The translations under genes were made by a program, and so were the position numbers. A model generated the notes under the pieces. That model did not search any database and was not told the DNA's origin. It saw nothing but the letters and a program-made list of their open reading frames with translations. Positions 1-19,969 of a stretch of 64,000 nucleotides of DNA are shown here, piece by piece (position 1 is the stretch's first letter; each line of letters starts with the position of its first letter). The stretch is from Dermatophagoides farinae (Eukaryota; Arthropoda; Arachnida; Sarcoptiformes; Pyroglyphidae). The stretch is from positions 1,550,001 to 1,614,000 of the forward strand of contig NC_134682.1 of the NCBI RefSeq assembly GCF_024713945.1. The letters are read 5' to 3'.

Positions 1-2561
1 CAACCCAACCGACGACCGATGAAAATGATGTTGTCAAAATCTGTTTCCAAAGATTTTCTTTTCTCTTTTGTTGTTACTGTTGTTGTTGTTCCGTTTGCTT
101 TGATTGAATAAACCGCCGACTACTACTAAAACTTTTTGAAAATGTTAAACTAAACTGAATTGAACATAAACAAACAAAAAAAAAATCGAATGAAAATCAA
201 ACTAAAATGGAAAAAAAACCCCGATCCACAATGGCTTCCGTTTCGGCTTTTGAACAACACAAAAATCAAAATCAATCCAGAAACCATCCTCACTCTACTC
301 TTAGTTTTTTTTCTGTGAATAGCAAATAAACGTCTCAATCTCTCGATAACAACATTATATGAGTGTGTGTGTGTGTGTGTGTGTGAAAATCCAAAGCTAT
401 GATACATAGCCATATTAGTAGAAGAAGAAACAAAACAAAACAAAACAAAAAAAAGTGAAGACAGAATATACTGGGCGAAAATAAAATGGATGGATGAATG
501 TATGAAGAATAAAAGTGGAAAATGAGTGAAAAGAGAGAGAGAGAGAGAGAAAAAAAAATGTCGAAAAAATAAAATCGAAATCAATCATCGAATAGCTATC
601 GAATATATAAACTCATTCGGGCATTAACACAATAACGACGACGACGATGATGACGACAACAACAAAAACGAACCAGTAAACATCATCATCATCACCACCG
701 ATGCTACTACTACCACCCCCAAATCATCACAACACACACACACACATACAAATATATCAATTTCAAAAAAGAATCAATCCAAAGATTTTGATTTTTTATT
801 GTTATGTTTCATATAGATGTGTTTATGGCATTGATGATGGCCAATGATGATGATGATGATGGGCTGACAATTTGTTATTTTTTATTTGTCCGTTTTTTTT
901 CTGGCTTTATAATAAGAATAAAATATTCTGGGCGGGTGAGAGAAAGAGGGAGAGAGAGGTTTTAAAAGCAATTTGTCCATAATGAACTTTATATAAAAGG
1001 GCGTGATTCATTTATTTTTTTTTCTCGAGAATTTCATCATCATCATCATCATCATCATGATCGATGAAACTGAAAAGAATATCACATAAAGAGAAAAAAA
1101 AATGAAATGAAATCATAAAAAATTGATTCCTATTTCGTGTGTGTGTGTGTGACACGTGCACGTACATCGTCGTGGTGGCTGTTCATTTTTTATATATGGA
1201 ATCTACAATCATCAATATCACGGCGGTGTTTACTTAGATTTTTTTTCCCAATTTGAAACTAGCCCATCATTAACTGGAAAAAAATGAACAAAAATGAGAA
1301 AAAAAATTTCCACAGAATTTTGTCGTTCACATCATCATCATCAATAAGTCTAGTCGTTTTTTTGCAATTTTCAATTTCAATTTGATTCAATGAATTTCAA
1401 CAATCAAGAAAAAAAACTTATAATGGAACATTTACTTACACACATAGTCCATAATCATTATCATCATCATAACTTTTTTTTTAATATTTAGAATCTATCC
1501 AACAACAATGGCCAATTCTGTATTGTATTGTGATAATAACCGATACAGAAATGAAAAAAAAATGATAAAATAAACAACAACAGCAACAAAAATATGAATC
1601 TCATTACTGGCTAGAATTAACCATATCCATTAGCTCTTTTTTCCTATTATCCGTCGTGTGTGTGTGTGTGTGTGTGCTTTGTATGATTTAGATTGACAAC
1701 AAAAAAAAATCTGAACAATGAATCAAAGAGAAAATTCCATAAGTTTCAACAAAAAAAACCCTTAATAACAATAGTTGGATTCTGAAGAATAGATTAAATT
1801 CAATCAAATTCATTCATTTATCGAGTCGCTAGCAAAAAAAAAATCATCAAGGGAGTGACCATTATCATACCAATACATCATTTATCATTGAATCAGATTT
1901 TTTTTCCACTGAACAAAAACGAAAAATGGAAAGATACAATGTTCACACAACAACAACAACAATGAAAAGATACAAATTCTCTATATTCCTGACCGGCTAA
2001 ACAACAATTATCATCATCATTATAATAATCATTAAATTGAAGAACAATCAGATGATTATAATCAGATAAAAAAAAACATTCCTAGGCCATTGGCCTTCGT
2101 TGTTACATCCCTCTCACTATGTGTGTGTGTGTGTGTGTGAAAATACCACCAGAAAAAAAATAATTCAAAGGGGTAATAAATGGGAACAGAATCAAAAAAA
2201 AAAAAAAAATAGTAGAATCCAGAATGAAATCAAAAAAAACCCGAAAATCATCATCATCATCATCATCAACATCAACAGAATCATTAGTTACTTATTAAAT
2301 TCTCTATGATGATGATCATGATCCAATGAATATAACATGATAATAATAATCATAGGGAATCAATATATAATGGTTCGTGGACCAAAGGGATTTTTCTTCT
2401 TTTTTTTCTCATCATTATCATCATCATCATCATCATCATTCTTGTCCTATGATTATATGATGATTATTGTGCTTATGATGATGAACGTAGGCGAAATAAA
2501 AAAAAAATAGCCAAACTAAAAATAATGGAAAATTCCAATATAGATTCTATCGATAAATGAA

Positions 2562-2614
2562 CATGGGGGGTGGTAAAGAGAGAAAAAAAAACCCATGGGG
2601 GGTGGTAAAGAGAG
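2562..2614. repeat. Short tandem duplication, about 32-bp unit
   Basis: A 21-nt block starting CATGGGGGGTGG occurs at 2562-2582 and again at 2594-2614, separated by an A-rich linker. This is a direct duplication with a 32-nt period in otherwise simple sequence. No coding or regulatory role is visible. Confidence 0.75.
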
Positions 2615-3450
2615 TAAGCAAAAAAACCCAAACTTGAAAAAAAAAAAAATAATAACCGATTTCATAATTATAAAGCCAGGAAGCGAATAGTAGCAGTAGC
2701 AACATAACAAGTAGATCATACACACACACACACACGCGACAAACGAATAATTCAATGAATGAATGAATGAAAAAGACCAAAGTAGAACTAGTGATGATGA
2801 TGATGATGATATTCTCAAAACCATCGATAATAATAATAATAATAATCATATTTAATGTGGTATTAAAGATTATATATATTTTTTTGTTGTTGTTGTTGTT
2901 GTGTATACACAGAATATTCTTTCTTTTTTTGATTCTATTCAATGATAATAATGCTAATAATAGGGATCACATTCCGATTTTTTTTCGCTGCTATTTTTTT
3001 TTTTGTTGTTGTTTCATATTTATAAACAAAAATACATATAGAGATGGGGAGAAAAAATCGGTGCCCGTATTCCGTGTGTGTGTGCATGTGTGTGAATAGG
3101 AGAATCAAGTCCTAATTGCACTAAAGTACAAAAAAAAGAGAATGAATGATCCATTGTGGATTTACAACAACAACAACAGGAAAAACAACAACAAAATATA
3201 GACAAAATACTTGTTGTTGTTAGTTGAAACTAGACACATAATGTGCATGCAGAGAATGGCAAGCAAATAATAAAAAAAAATACACCAAACCAACAAATTC
3301 CACACCCACAATATATAATATGATTAATTGAAAATTATTATTAAACAAAACGAAAAAAAAAAATATCGATGACGATGATACATTTACATTATATGGATTT
3401 GTCACATTCCAACAACAAAGAACATGATATTCCGGGATGGAATCATTTTT

Positions 3451-3455
<5 letters not shown>

Positions 3456-3483
<28 letters not shown>
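3456..3483. repeat. (CT)n microsatellite
   Basis: An uninterrupted CT dinucleotide run follows a T tract. Confidence 0.9.
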
Positions 3484-3487
<4 letters not shown>

Positions 3488-6400
3488 TACAGAATATAAT
3501 TATCATTAAAATATACCCCATCATGATGTGTGTGTGTGTGTGTGTGTGAAATGTCCATATCACAAGCAGACACACACATACATATTACGCAAAAGCATTT
3601 TAGTAGTTATACATAAGAAAAATTTTTCTCAGAATATTTTGAGAATTTTTCTGAAATAATAATTAGATGATAATTGGCCATACATTGGAATCATCAACTA
3701 TATACATACACAAAAAAAAACACAGTGAATCAAATAGATTAGCTAATAATAATCACACAATAACAGTTATGATTCGTTATCATCATCATTTCTATGTTCC
3801 AATTTTTTTTTTTTTTTAGTTTCACTCTTTCTGGTTGCCGAGGTTATTTCCTGTAGATAATTATCATCATTTCATTTACTATATACACTTTTGTTTCTTA
3901 ATGTTGTTTTCTGGAATTTTTTCACTGAAACAAAATCCAAAAAAAAAAAAAAAACAGGAATCAAAATCAGATCAAACGGAATTCCTTCATTTGTTCATCA
4001 TCATCATCATCATTATCATGATGATTTTAGCATAGCAAGAGAGAGAGAGAGAGAGACAAAAAAAAACTTGATTTGTATACGAATTTTACTCCTTTTTTTT
4101 CATTCATCATCATCATCATCATTGGTCATAATTAAATCATGTCTATGCCATGGCATATGGCATTGTGCATGTCATGATGGTGCAAATATATTATGTTATG
4201 TTCCAGAAACAATTTTTTTTCTCCATTCTTATCTTTATCATTATTAATATTTTTTTTTCTCTCCATGAAATTAGATAAACTACAACGCTGAATCAATAAT
4301 AATTTGGTTTGAGTTTCGTTTTTGATTCATTTCCATATATAAATGTACTAAGATTTTAGTTTTTTTTTTCACCATGATTGCACACATTACTTATGATCAT
4401 CATCATCATCATCATCATCAACATAATTTGTACATTGTATATAAATAATTTCTTCATCATCGATATATGTATTAGATGGATTTGTGAATATTCTACAAAT
4501 ATTAGCGACAATATTCACAACTATAGTGGATATTTGAATGTATTTAATATCGAATTCATGTCTTGTTTTGGCTATAAATAATAGTACCCTGGAGAACATT
4601 TATTCCAATGATTTTTGTGAGTTTTTTTTTTTTTTTGGTTATTTTTCCATTCTCTCTCTCTCTCGCGCTTATCTTTTGGTAATGATGATGATGATAACAA
4701 CCAAGAATATTTTAAGGGATAACAAAATTCCATCAATCTATCAATGCACACACAAACATTTCATATTGTTATCCAAAAATGAGAGAATCCAAAAGCAAAT
4801 CCAAGATGCGGGTGAAAGAAGAAGAAGAATAAAAACCCAAAAGACATGATGATGATGATGATGATGGAATCTTTATTTGCGAAATATATGTGGATAAAAA
4901 TAGAAAATTTTGCTGTTCCAAAAAGCAAATTGTTTCGTAATTTAGTGGGGGAAACAGAAAGAAAAAGAACACACACACACACACACATGGTGAATATGAT
5001 GGAAGAAACAAAAAAAAAATAAAAATGATGCCTATTTTCACACAAAATAGAAACTAAAACATATTGTTGTATATATCATATATATATACGGTAAAATACA
5101 GCTTGATTCTTGATTCTTTTCTACTAAATATCGATTTTCATTCATCAAAGCTATTATGTAATGGATAATAAGGGAACGAAAAAAAAAATTCTGTCTTCAT
5201 GTGGCATCATATCGGTATATATTAGCATCGATAATAACCTGATATATAGGATATAGCATTATCATTATTAGAAAGGGGATATATGTCATTCTTGTGAGAG
5301 ATTCATTTTGTTTCCTTTTCCATTTTTTTCTTTGACATTAATCATCATTATTTTATCCCAGAATAAAAGAAAAAAAAAGATATACGTCATATATCGAAAG
5401 AATCAATGTCTGTCATTCTATGACTAGAGAATTCAATGTACAAAAAAAATGGAATTAAATGTTTGTATATATATGTCGATTTCTTACGAATAAAATTATT
5501 CGATACAATACATATCCATCCATAAGTAATGGCAATCAACATTGACAATGACAACAACAACAACAACAACAAAAAAGTTCTCAAGGTTGAAAAAAAAAAT
5601 TTGGAAAATAAAACACAAAAAAATGATCACAATGTTTTACAATGACATTCGATTCATTTCAACAAAACAAATCGTCACCATCAAGATTTTGTTCCAGAAA
5701 CTTTTTTTCCTCCTTTTTCATATTCTTCATCATCATTGAAACTCGATGATGAAAAGTAACCAAACAAAACAGACCAAAAACAAGAATCAACGGACCGAAT
5801 ATATATAAGAAAAGTAACGCTAAAACTTGGACGAAAAACAGTGAACAATAAACAAAAGAATCAACAAAAGAAAAAAAAAATGGCAAAATGATTCGAACCG
5901 AAAATGATTCGAATTCATACTTATACACAAACACCATGTATTACTTGGTCAGTTTTATTAGACGGAGAAATAAAATTGTACAGAATTCTATTTACCATTT
6001 TCAATTCATTCATTTATTCTCAATAAAATCAGATTCATCAACATATATTACACGAGAGAAAACCGAAAAAAGCAACATGACATATGGAAACCAAACAAAC
6101 ATATTCAATGATGAAATCCATAGAGAGAGAGAGAGAATGTGAGAGAATTTGAGAACAGAAAAGTAACAACGAAAATGAAAATCTTTATTTACACACACAC
6201 AGATTACTTGTATTCAATATTATTACTTTTTGTTACGCTTTTTTTTTTGGCGAAACTTATTTGGATTCATTTGATTTGATTTAGATTCGAGGTTATTCTG
6301 CTAAGATCATATCAAATATCATCATCATCATCATAATCATATGATTCGACAACAACAAAAAAAAAGAATGAGGAGAAGAAAAAAGAATCCAAAAATCCAT

Positions 6401-9026
6401 TAACCAATATAATGGGCTATTGGTGATGATGATGATGATGATGATGTTTGGTACAAGCTTGATTTCCGAAATGGAAACAAAAACACAACAAAACAAAACA
6501 AAACAAAAAAATCTCGTGCAATTTTTCGAAAATAAAAGCCAAAAATTCAACAATAGCCATTCAGAGAGAATCTTTTTTCTTTTCGTTTGTGTTTTTTCAT
6601 TAACACAAAAGGCCAGAAAACCATCATCATCATCATCATCATCATAATGAATAATGGGTCATATGATACACAGACAAGTCAGTCAGACAAATGATGACAT
6701 CAGATCACAATGAAAATAAAAAATAAAGAAAAATGAAACAATCCCCGAACACAACAACAACAACAACAACAATATATGACAAGTCTATTGAAAAATCAAA
6801 TCAATCATCATCATCATCATCATCATGGTAACCATAAACCACTATATGGCAAAAAAAAAAAAAAAAAAAGACAATGATTCTGATGATCTGTGAATCCAAT
6901 GAAAAACAATGACAACAACGATGACAACAACAACAACGAAAAAAAATTGACCAGAAAAAAAATGACAATGACAGTTTGAGAATTTTTTTTTTAATTCAAT
7001 CTGTGAAGAAATTAATTTTAAAATTTGACAATATTTTTTTTTTGTTCAACCATGTGGTGGTCAACAGACAAAAAAAATCAGTGAAGCAAATCAAAAATTT
7101 GAACCAAAAAAAAAAAAAAAAAAATGAATGGATCATGGGTGATAATCTTATTGTTAACACGATTATCATCATCATCATCATTATTATTATTATTGCTGAG
7201 CAACGATAATAAAGAATTTGAAAAAAAATAATCAGCGAAAAGATTTCAAAATTAGGTTTTTTTGAAAATCGGAAACAATTTCAACAAGATGGACAAATAG
7301 AGAAGAAATGTGGAAATGTAAACTGCTAGCCAGTCATTTTTCATCGTCAATTTTTGATTTTGTTTTTGTTTTCGGAAACGAAAATAGACAAAAAAAAATC
7401 TTTCTTAAGGGGCTATATTTTGACAATATATAAACCACTGTCCACATGCATGTGAAAGTAATGATGATCCAAGATTGTTTCAACAGCAACAGAAATAGAA
7501 ATTTTGCAAAAATGGATACAGAGTAGTAGTGTACGATAGTCAAACAAATTCTATGAAAATTTTCTTAGGCAATGGGGTCAGCAGAAAATCGAAATTTTTT
7601 TTGTTTTGTTTTTGTTTTTCGATTTTTCACTATATATTGCCTGGAGATAAATTTTGTTTGTTTGAATTTTCTCATATACAACAATTGGTTGATCATCAAT
7701 AACGTGATTCCGGTTACTTGCCAGTATTTTTTTTTCATTTTTCAACATGAAAAATAATTCGTTGTATATTGGATTTTTTTTTGTTTTTCTTATTGTCAAA
7801 ATCAATGGTGATAAACGATTTTTTTGAAATAAATCTGTTCATCATTCACTTTTTTTTCTGTTTTACATTTCATGTAAAATATATGTGGTAGATTTTGAAA
7901 CGAAAAAACACCAGTGAATACATGACAAGTAGTATTGGGATAAAAAACAAAAAAAAAACAAAAACAAAACAAAGAGAGAGAGAAAAAAAAACCAGAAAAA
8001 GGTGACATAGCAAAATTAAACGATAATAATCAAGAATGGATGAAATAAGATTTGGAAAATGTCCACATAACATTTCAATGGAAAAATTCTTACATACATA
8101 AAAGAAGAAAATAAGCAAAAAAATAAAACAAAATTTTTCGCTTATCTATGCTTGTTATTGTTGGTTTTTTTCAAGGCTTTAGATTTTTTTTTTTTTTGTT
8201 CCCTTTGATTCATTCATTCGTTCATCACATCATGGCTCTAGCTCTCTTTCTCGGTTCACATTTTCAACTGTGGCGATAATAATGATAATGATAATGATGA
8301 TCCTGTTTTTTTTTGGCGGATGGATTCTTTTTTTTCACTTTTTTTCCGTTTCTGGTCTTTGATCTTTCATGATGATGATCCATTCATTTTTTTCCTTTTT
8401 CGCAAATCGATCGAATTTCTTTTTTTTCCGGTTTCGATCATTTTCTTTTTCTTTCTTTTTTTTTCTTCATTGGAAAAATCTTTTGTCTTGTTCTCACTCT
8501 ATATCTCAATCTTTACACTTTGATTTGGGTTTTTTTTCTCTAGTTTTTCCTTGTTCTTTTTTTTCTTGGTCTCTAACTATACAAACGCACATATAGATAA
8601 TTTATCCTTATCAACCCTATCCCTAAAAAAACATTAACAAAAAGAAATGAACACTAATAATAATGAAAGACCAGAAAAAAAATAAAAAAATAAAAATGTT
8701 CATCACGACCATCATCAATGGCCAATATAGGCCATTAAATGGTAAGAATCGAAATCAGCCCAATGAAAATGTCAGCATCATCATCATCATCATCATCAAC
8801 AACAATACCGAGACCAAAAAAAAAAAAAAAACAACAACAAGAAAAAAATCCCAAACTATTATTTTTAATTCGGAAAAAACAAGTGAAAAAAAAATTTTTT
8901 GGTGATGATACGCGAAACAAAAATGTGAAGAACACACTGGGATTTAGTATCCAAGAAAAAAAAGTAAAAAGAATAACCACACTTATATGTGAATATAATG
9001 ATACAAGTACCAGAATCAGAATCAAA

Positions 9027-14281
<5,255 letters not shown>

Positions 14282-15359
14282 CAATTACTGGCTGACATAA
14301 AATGGTCAACAATGATGATGATGATGATGGAACTCGTGATGGTAATGTTTTTAATGGTAACAATAGTGGTGGCAATGATACTGATGATGATGATGATGGT
14401 ATTTTTGATGTTGATGCAAACGAAATGATCATTGTTTGTGTCGTAAATAAAAAGTAAATAAATGCAAACATGGATAAAAAATGTTTTATCCGTTGTTTTT
14501 GTTGGTGATGTTGATGATGATGATGATGATAATGTTTAAAATGTGAAATACAATAACATTGTTGTTGTTGGAACCTATTTGCATCATCATCATCATCATC
14601 ACATTTAAATATTGACAACCTATAATTGTTGTTGTTGTTGTCGATGTTTGTTCTCCGATGATCATTCGAATGATTAGAATGATCTTTATCAACAAATAAA
14701 TCGATATTATTAGCTTCATTTCTGGTAGAGGAATTATTCACAGGAACTATAATCATTTTATTATCATTCATTGTTGTTGTATTTGTTTTGGACATTATTT
14801 TATTCATCATCATTAATGAATTGTTATCATAATGATGATGTTGATAAACGGTGATAAAAGTCGATAAACAATCATAATAATGATGATGATGATGATGATG
14901 ATGATTACCGGAAAATGATGATGATGACGATGAAGAAGAATTTGGCCATAATCGTAAAGAAAAATTTTCGTAGTCGCTGTTGTTGTTGTCATAACAATCA
15001 TCATCATTATTGATAACTACTGGATCGATAAACATTTTATTTAATTTTATTATTGATAAAATTCCATTCATCTTCATTACATTTGATTCTATTGTTGTCA
15101 ATGGCACATGAATTTCTTTCATTGAAATTCGTCGGAATAATTCTATGATCATTGGTCGATTGTATGGACAACAACATTCATGTCCATCTTCATCATCACA
15201 GTCACAGTCACAGTCACCATTATTATTATACGTATCATATGATGCCATTGTTGGATAAAAATCTATTGAAATTATTGAATCAATAATGAAGGCAATCGTT
15301 GTTGAAATATTGAAATTATCATCATCATCACATACACACGTCAAAAAAACACAAAGCAC
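14282..15359 (-). CDS. Putative first coding exon, low-complexity protein with hydrophobic segment (partial, unknown)
   Basis: I do not recognise this protein. An open frame of 359 codons plus one base runs from an ATG at 15,359 (an alternative ATG at 15,248 begins MASYD) to a strong donor, G|GTAAGT, with the exon ending at 14,282 in phase 1. The frame is rich in Asn, Asp, His and Ser runs and holds CDCDCDDEDGHECCC near residues 50-64. A hydrophobic segment lies at about residues 291-315 (FLSMFAFIYFLFTTQTM), followed by Ser/Pro-rich sequence. It could be a transmembrane or signal-anchor segment, or a signal peptide if translation starts at the Met near residue 297 (about 14,471), which would make the upstream part 5' UTR. 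An open frame this long is unusual for AT-rich DNA, though trinucleotide repeats help keep it open. No continuing exon was found in the window, so the gene is incomplete or has very long introns. Confidence 0.4.
14876..14903. repeat. (ATG/CAT)n trinucleotide tract inside the putative exon
   Basis: A run of ATG units on the plus strand encodes a polyhistidine stretch (about 8 His) in the minus-strand open frame at 14,282-15,359. It keeps that frame open. Confidence 0.85.
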
Positions 15360-18300
15360 GAAATAATCTTATTATTCCGTTTAATAATATAAAGGATTAA
15401 AATGTGCAGGTGTGTTGCCTATAGGCTTAGCTAATTGAAAAAATACAATGCAAATTAATGAATGAATGAATGAATCACTTGAAACATTGATTACACATAT
15501 TATTATTATTATTATTATGACAACCGATGATTATGGTTGATGATTATAATAGCTTTTATTACAACGACAACAACAACAACAACAAAACAGCTGATGATGA
15601 TTCATTCATTCATTCATAATTATCTGTTGTTGATAATGATAATGATGATGATGATGATGATGGTGAAATATTTGAATCAAGAATCATAATCGTAGTAAAA
15701 AAAAAATGAATGAATGAATGAGATGAAAAAGAATCTTGAAAAAAAAGTTGCATCGTTGATGATGATGATGATGATTAGTTTTTTTTTATTATTTTTTTGT
15801 TTGGCTTTGAGTGTGTTTACTCATTAAACTCAGAAATATTTCACATTATATTCACTGATTACATGATGATGATGATGATGATTGTAATCAACATTTTATA
15901 ATGGTTCATATATCAGCAAACTTTACAATTATCGTCTGGAAAATCATAATCATTTTGTATGATACGAATTTTATTCACATTAATTCCGATGATTACAATA
16001 ATGTCGAGATTTTTGGATTGCTAAAGAAACAAAACAGAAAAAAAAATCAAATTAGTTTGTTACAAATGTAAAAAAAAATCATCATCACAATTGATATCCA
16101 CGAAGCAAAGCGAGAAAAAAAAACGGTTCAAACCCAAAACACACATACATACACACACACACACACACACAAACAATTGGTCATTGATATATATACATTG
16201 GGCGTATACACTGTGTGTGTGTAATCAGAATTTGTAATATCCATATCAATCAATCAATCAATAATAAGAATGATGATTGATATTGTGAGTGGTGGTGGAA
16301 GTTTCACATAAGTTGTGATAAATAAAAATAACGACAACAACAACAACAAATGAACGAGAATGAGATAGAAAGAAACCGGTAATGGCATAAGACAAACCGT
16401 ATATAAATATATCGAATAAATGGATTCATTGAAGTAAATACACAAACAAACACGAGCAAATAAACACACCAATGGAAAAAAAATGATCAATCATTTTCAA
16501 TATAATGGCTGATCATGTGGGGAAATTATTATTTCTAGCGGACCACTATTTATTATGAAATTTTCTTCTTTTCCAGAATGAAGAAAGATTGAGAGAAAGG
16601 GAAAAACGAAAAAAGTTTGAGTAATAACAATTTACGATTAGAATTTGATGAACAAAAAAAAAAAAAAAAAAAATTCTTTCTTGTTCGATTATAAACACAA
16701 TGAACATACAAAAAAAAAGAATAAATGAATGAATGAAGAATTTTCATCATACGAACGTCATCAATGAATGACAGAAAAAAATTTATAAATGAAGAATGTG
16801 TTTAGAGATAAAAATGTCATCAAAACACATTGTGATTGTAGTTGATCTTTCTATTTTAGAATGTATGATGATGATGATGATGATGATGAATTGGAATCGA
16901 ATGAGAGAATTGTTTTTTTCTCTCTCTCTCACACACTTACAAACACAATCAAACACAAAAGAATTGTGAAGAATCTCATTCAATCATAATCATCATCATC
17001 ATTATTATCATTGATGATGATGAATGAAAAAGTGGACGGCAAACAAAAGAAGAGAAAAAAAAATTCCAAATCAATGCTTGGACAAATCATCAAATGACAA
17101 TGATGATGATGATGATGATGAAAATATATTGATTAAAAATCTATTTCCACACAAACAATCCACTACATGTGATATTTGTTTGTTTATTTTTTTTTTGTTA
17201 TTTCTCATTGTATTTGGAATGTGTGTGAATTTCATAATTCCAGAATTTTCAGAATTTTTCAGAATTGTCCTATTTTTTCGGTCTTCCATCCAACGAAAAC
17301 AATTTTAATGATCTATAGATTTCATCTGTAATGATGGAAAGATCCAAGATTATATAATGGCACATTACGAAATGAATGGAAAACAATTTAAAATTTGATA
17401 AAAATAACGGCAAATTTTCAACAACAAACAAATGAAAAAAAAAATTATTAGAGTGGCTGGGTAAAGTTTCCATCATTCATTCATTCATTCATTCATTTTT
17501 TTTGAATAACTAATGATTTTCACTTCATCATCATCATCATCATTCTATTTCAATTCATTTAAGTTTTCATTTTTTTTTCTTCAAATCATCTTCCATTTTC
17601 AACAACAGTTCAAATTTCATCATCATCATCATAACGATCATTCTGTGTGTGTTTTTCTTTCTGTCAGTTTTTTTTCTTGTTTTGTTTTGTTTTGTACCCT
17701 GAAAAACAACAATCGTATATACAGAATCATCATCATCGAAATGAAGAATTGAAGAATTGAAAAGAAGAAGAAGAAGAAAACTTTCAATCTTTGTAATGAT
17801 TCTTATTCATTCATTCATTTTAAATAGTGGAATTTTTTCGTTTTTCATCAGTCGACAAGTTTAGAATCAGAGAACAAAAAAAAACCTCTTCATCACAAAC
17901 GATGCAGAATCACATAACCGAGCAGCAGCAGCATCTTTTTCAATTATATGTTCTATTTATAATGAAAAAAAATGCTAATTATTTTCATCTCTCCCATTTC
18001 ATTTCAAAAACATATATATACTGACACTGAGAATGAACGAAATTTTCATTGGAAACAAAAAAAAAAAAAAAAATTTCGAACAATCCATATTGAAGAAACA
18101 AGCCTAAAGCTATTATTCTTTGATGAATGTGTTGATGATGACAAAAAAAAAAAAAAAAAATTTCCACCAGAATAATTATCTAGTTACCAATAATAGAATG
18201 AAGTGAAATGAAATGAAAACAGAATGTGTAAAAAAAAAAAAATTATGTCATCAATGATGATGATGATGATGATGATGATAAACGATAAAAGAGGAAATTT

Positions 18301-19798
18301 TGTAACAAAAATTTATCGATTTAAATTGTTGAAATTTTATTAGTTTGGCAAACAAACACAAACAACAAAAAAAAGTGACAATTAGATCCAAAACTAATAG
18401 ATCGTTTTTTTTTGTTGTTCTGTTGTTTGATGACAAAATGGATTTTGGTTCGTTCCATAGAATCATGCTAAAAAATGCAGACGACATTCTGGGTTTAATT
18501 TGTCCTGTGTATATGTTAAAAAAGAATTTCCCCACCCCACCCCCAAAAAAAAAATCATGACAATGATGATCAGAATCAATAACAACAAAACAAGAAAAAA
18601 AAAATTGAAAAGACTGAAACCCTGAGGAAATTTTCATCGCAAATCAATCAATCAATCAATCAAAAGAAAAAAAAGGATAAATAAATGACTTCCTATTTCT
18701 CGACATTCACCTTTCAATTTTTTATTTTTTATTACCATTTTAATGTATATAATATTTCAATTCAAGTTTTTTTTTTCATTCTGCTTGGCAATTTAAATCA
18801 GTTGTTGTTGTTGTTGTTGCTGTTTTGATTTTTGACTTTTTTTTTCTTCTCTAGTCATAACGAATTCAAACGAAAAACACATGTGATTTTTTTTTGTTCA
18901 TTCTTTGAAGAATTTATAAGTTTCTTTCGTGTATATATCATCATCATCGTCATCAATGAGGCAAATCACCATCATGTTGATGAGAAAATAAGAAAAAAAA
19001 AACTTGTGTGTTTTGCCTCGAATCTATGGTTGAGTGACATCACCAAATTTCTATCAGCCAAAGTTCAGCCAACTATCATTTATTATAACCACCACCACCA
19101 CCACCACTATTCATATTCATGTTAAAGTTATTTATAAGAATTTCAAAGGCACTCCGTTTTAGTCATCATCATCATCATCATCATCATCATGAGAATCATG
19201 CCAAATGTTTTTTTCTTTTTCTTTTTTACAAACAAAATTGATTATGATGACAAAGAAAAAAACGTAAATTAAGCTTAGAATAACTGTGAGAAACAGGAGA
19301 GAGAATGGCAACAACAACAACAAAATTCTTAAAAATGATCAATGAAATTTATACTTTGATCGTAGTTGTTGTTGTTGTTGTCGTCGTCATTGGTTTGTAT
19401 TGTGGTCAGTCAATTGTCGATTTGTTTTTTTCCCGTTGCTGATGAATGGAATGATGAATGAACAAAAAAAAAAAAAAAATTTTTCTCCCATTTGTTTGAC
19501 CACAAAAGATCAGAATTTATTTAAACAAAAAAAACCGATTTATAAAAGACAAACCAAAGTATTGGTCACAAAAAAAAGTCATTCCAGGAATGCATTCGAC
19601 CATCGAAATATCCATTACGATGAAATCTTTAACTACAAATGAATTGATCATTGACAATCATATCATGAGTGTGCAGAAAAAAAAACAAAACAGCCAGTTT
19701 TTTTCCAACGAGGAATTTTTTTCCACTGTGTTCCACTACACACACACACACACAATACAAATCAAATGTGAATTATCCGTAAAAAAACCACTAATAAA

Positions 19799-19969
19799 TA
19801 GAAATAATAATAATATGATGCTTCTGGGTGTTTAATTCCAATTGGAATTTTTGTTTTGTTTTCTAGTTTGTCTGCACCAATAGAAATAATAATAATAATG
19901 ATGATGATGATGATGCTTCTGGGTGTTTAATTCCAATTGGAATTTTTGTTTTGTTTTCTAGTTTGTCTG
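19799..19969. repeat. Tandem duplication, 76- and 89-bp copies
   Basis: Copy 1 spans 19,799-19,874 and copy 2 spans 19,881-19,969, separated by 6 nt. The last 57 nt of each copy (from GATGCTTCTGGG to TTTGTCTG) are identical. The copies differ only in the length of the AAT/GAT repeat at their left end. Each copy contains the palindrome CCAATTGG and a T-rich stretch ending TTTTCTAG that looks like a 3' splice site on the plus strand. Near-identity suggests a recent event. Confidence 0.9.

Larger units (their letters stand above)
1..9026. other. Gene-poor, microsatellite-rich region (left end)
   Basis: No reading frame here looks like a protein-coding exon. Open stretches on both strands are explained by runs of A or T (Phe/Lys), CAT/GAT repeats (His, Ile, Ser, Asp, Met) and CA/GT repeats (His-Thr, Cys-Val). 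Short (GT)n tracts occur near 363-385, 1135-1150, 1658-1674 and 2119-2139. (ATC)n/(ATG)n tracts recur every few hundred bases, for example 1036-1059, 6427-6446 and 7168-7180. The stretch could be intron or intergenic; nothing in it decides which. Confidence 0.7.

Noticed and set aside
16125-16135. GGTTCAAACCC, matching a tRNA B box
   Set aside because: No A box at the right distance upstream and no cloverleaf stems; an A run precedes it.
18430-18525. Minus-strand possible last exon reading DKLNPECRLHFLA-stop after an ATACACAG acceptor
   Set aside because: Only 13 codons, one of several possible frames, and no partner exon; too weak to list.
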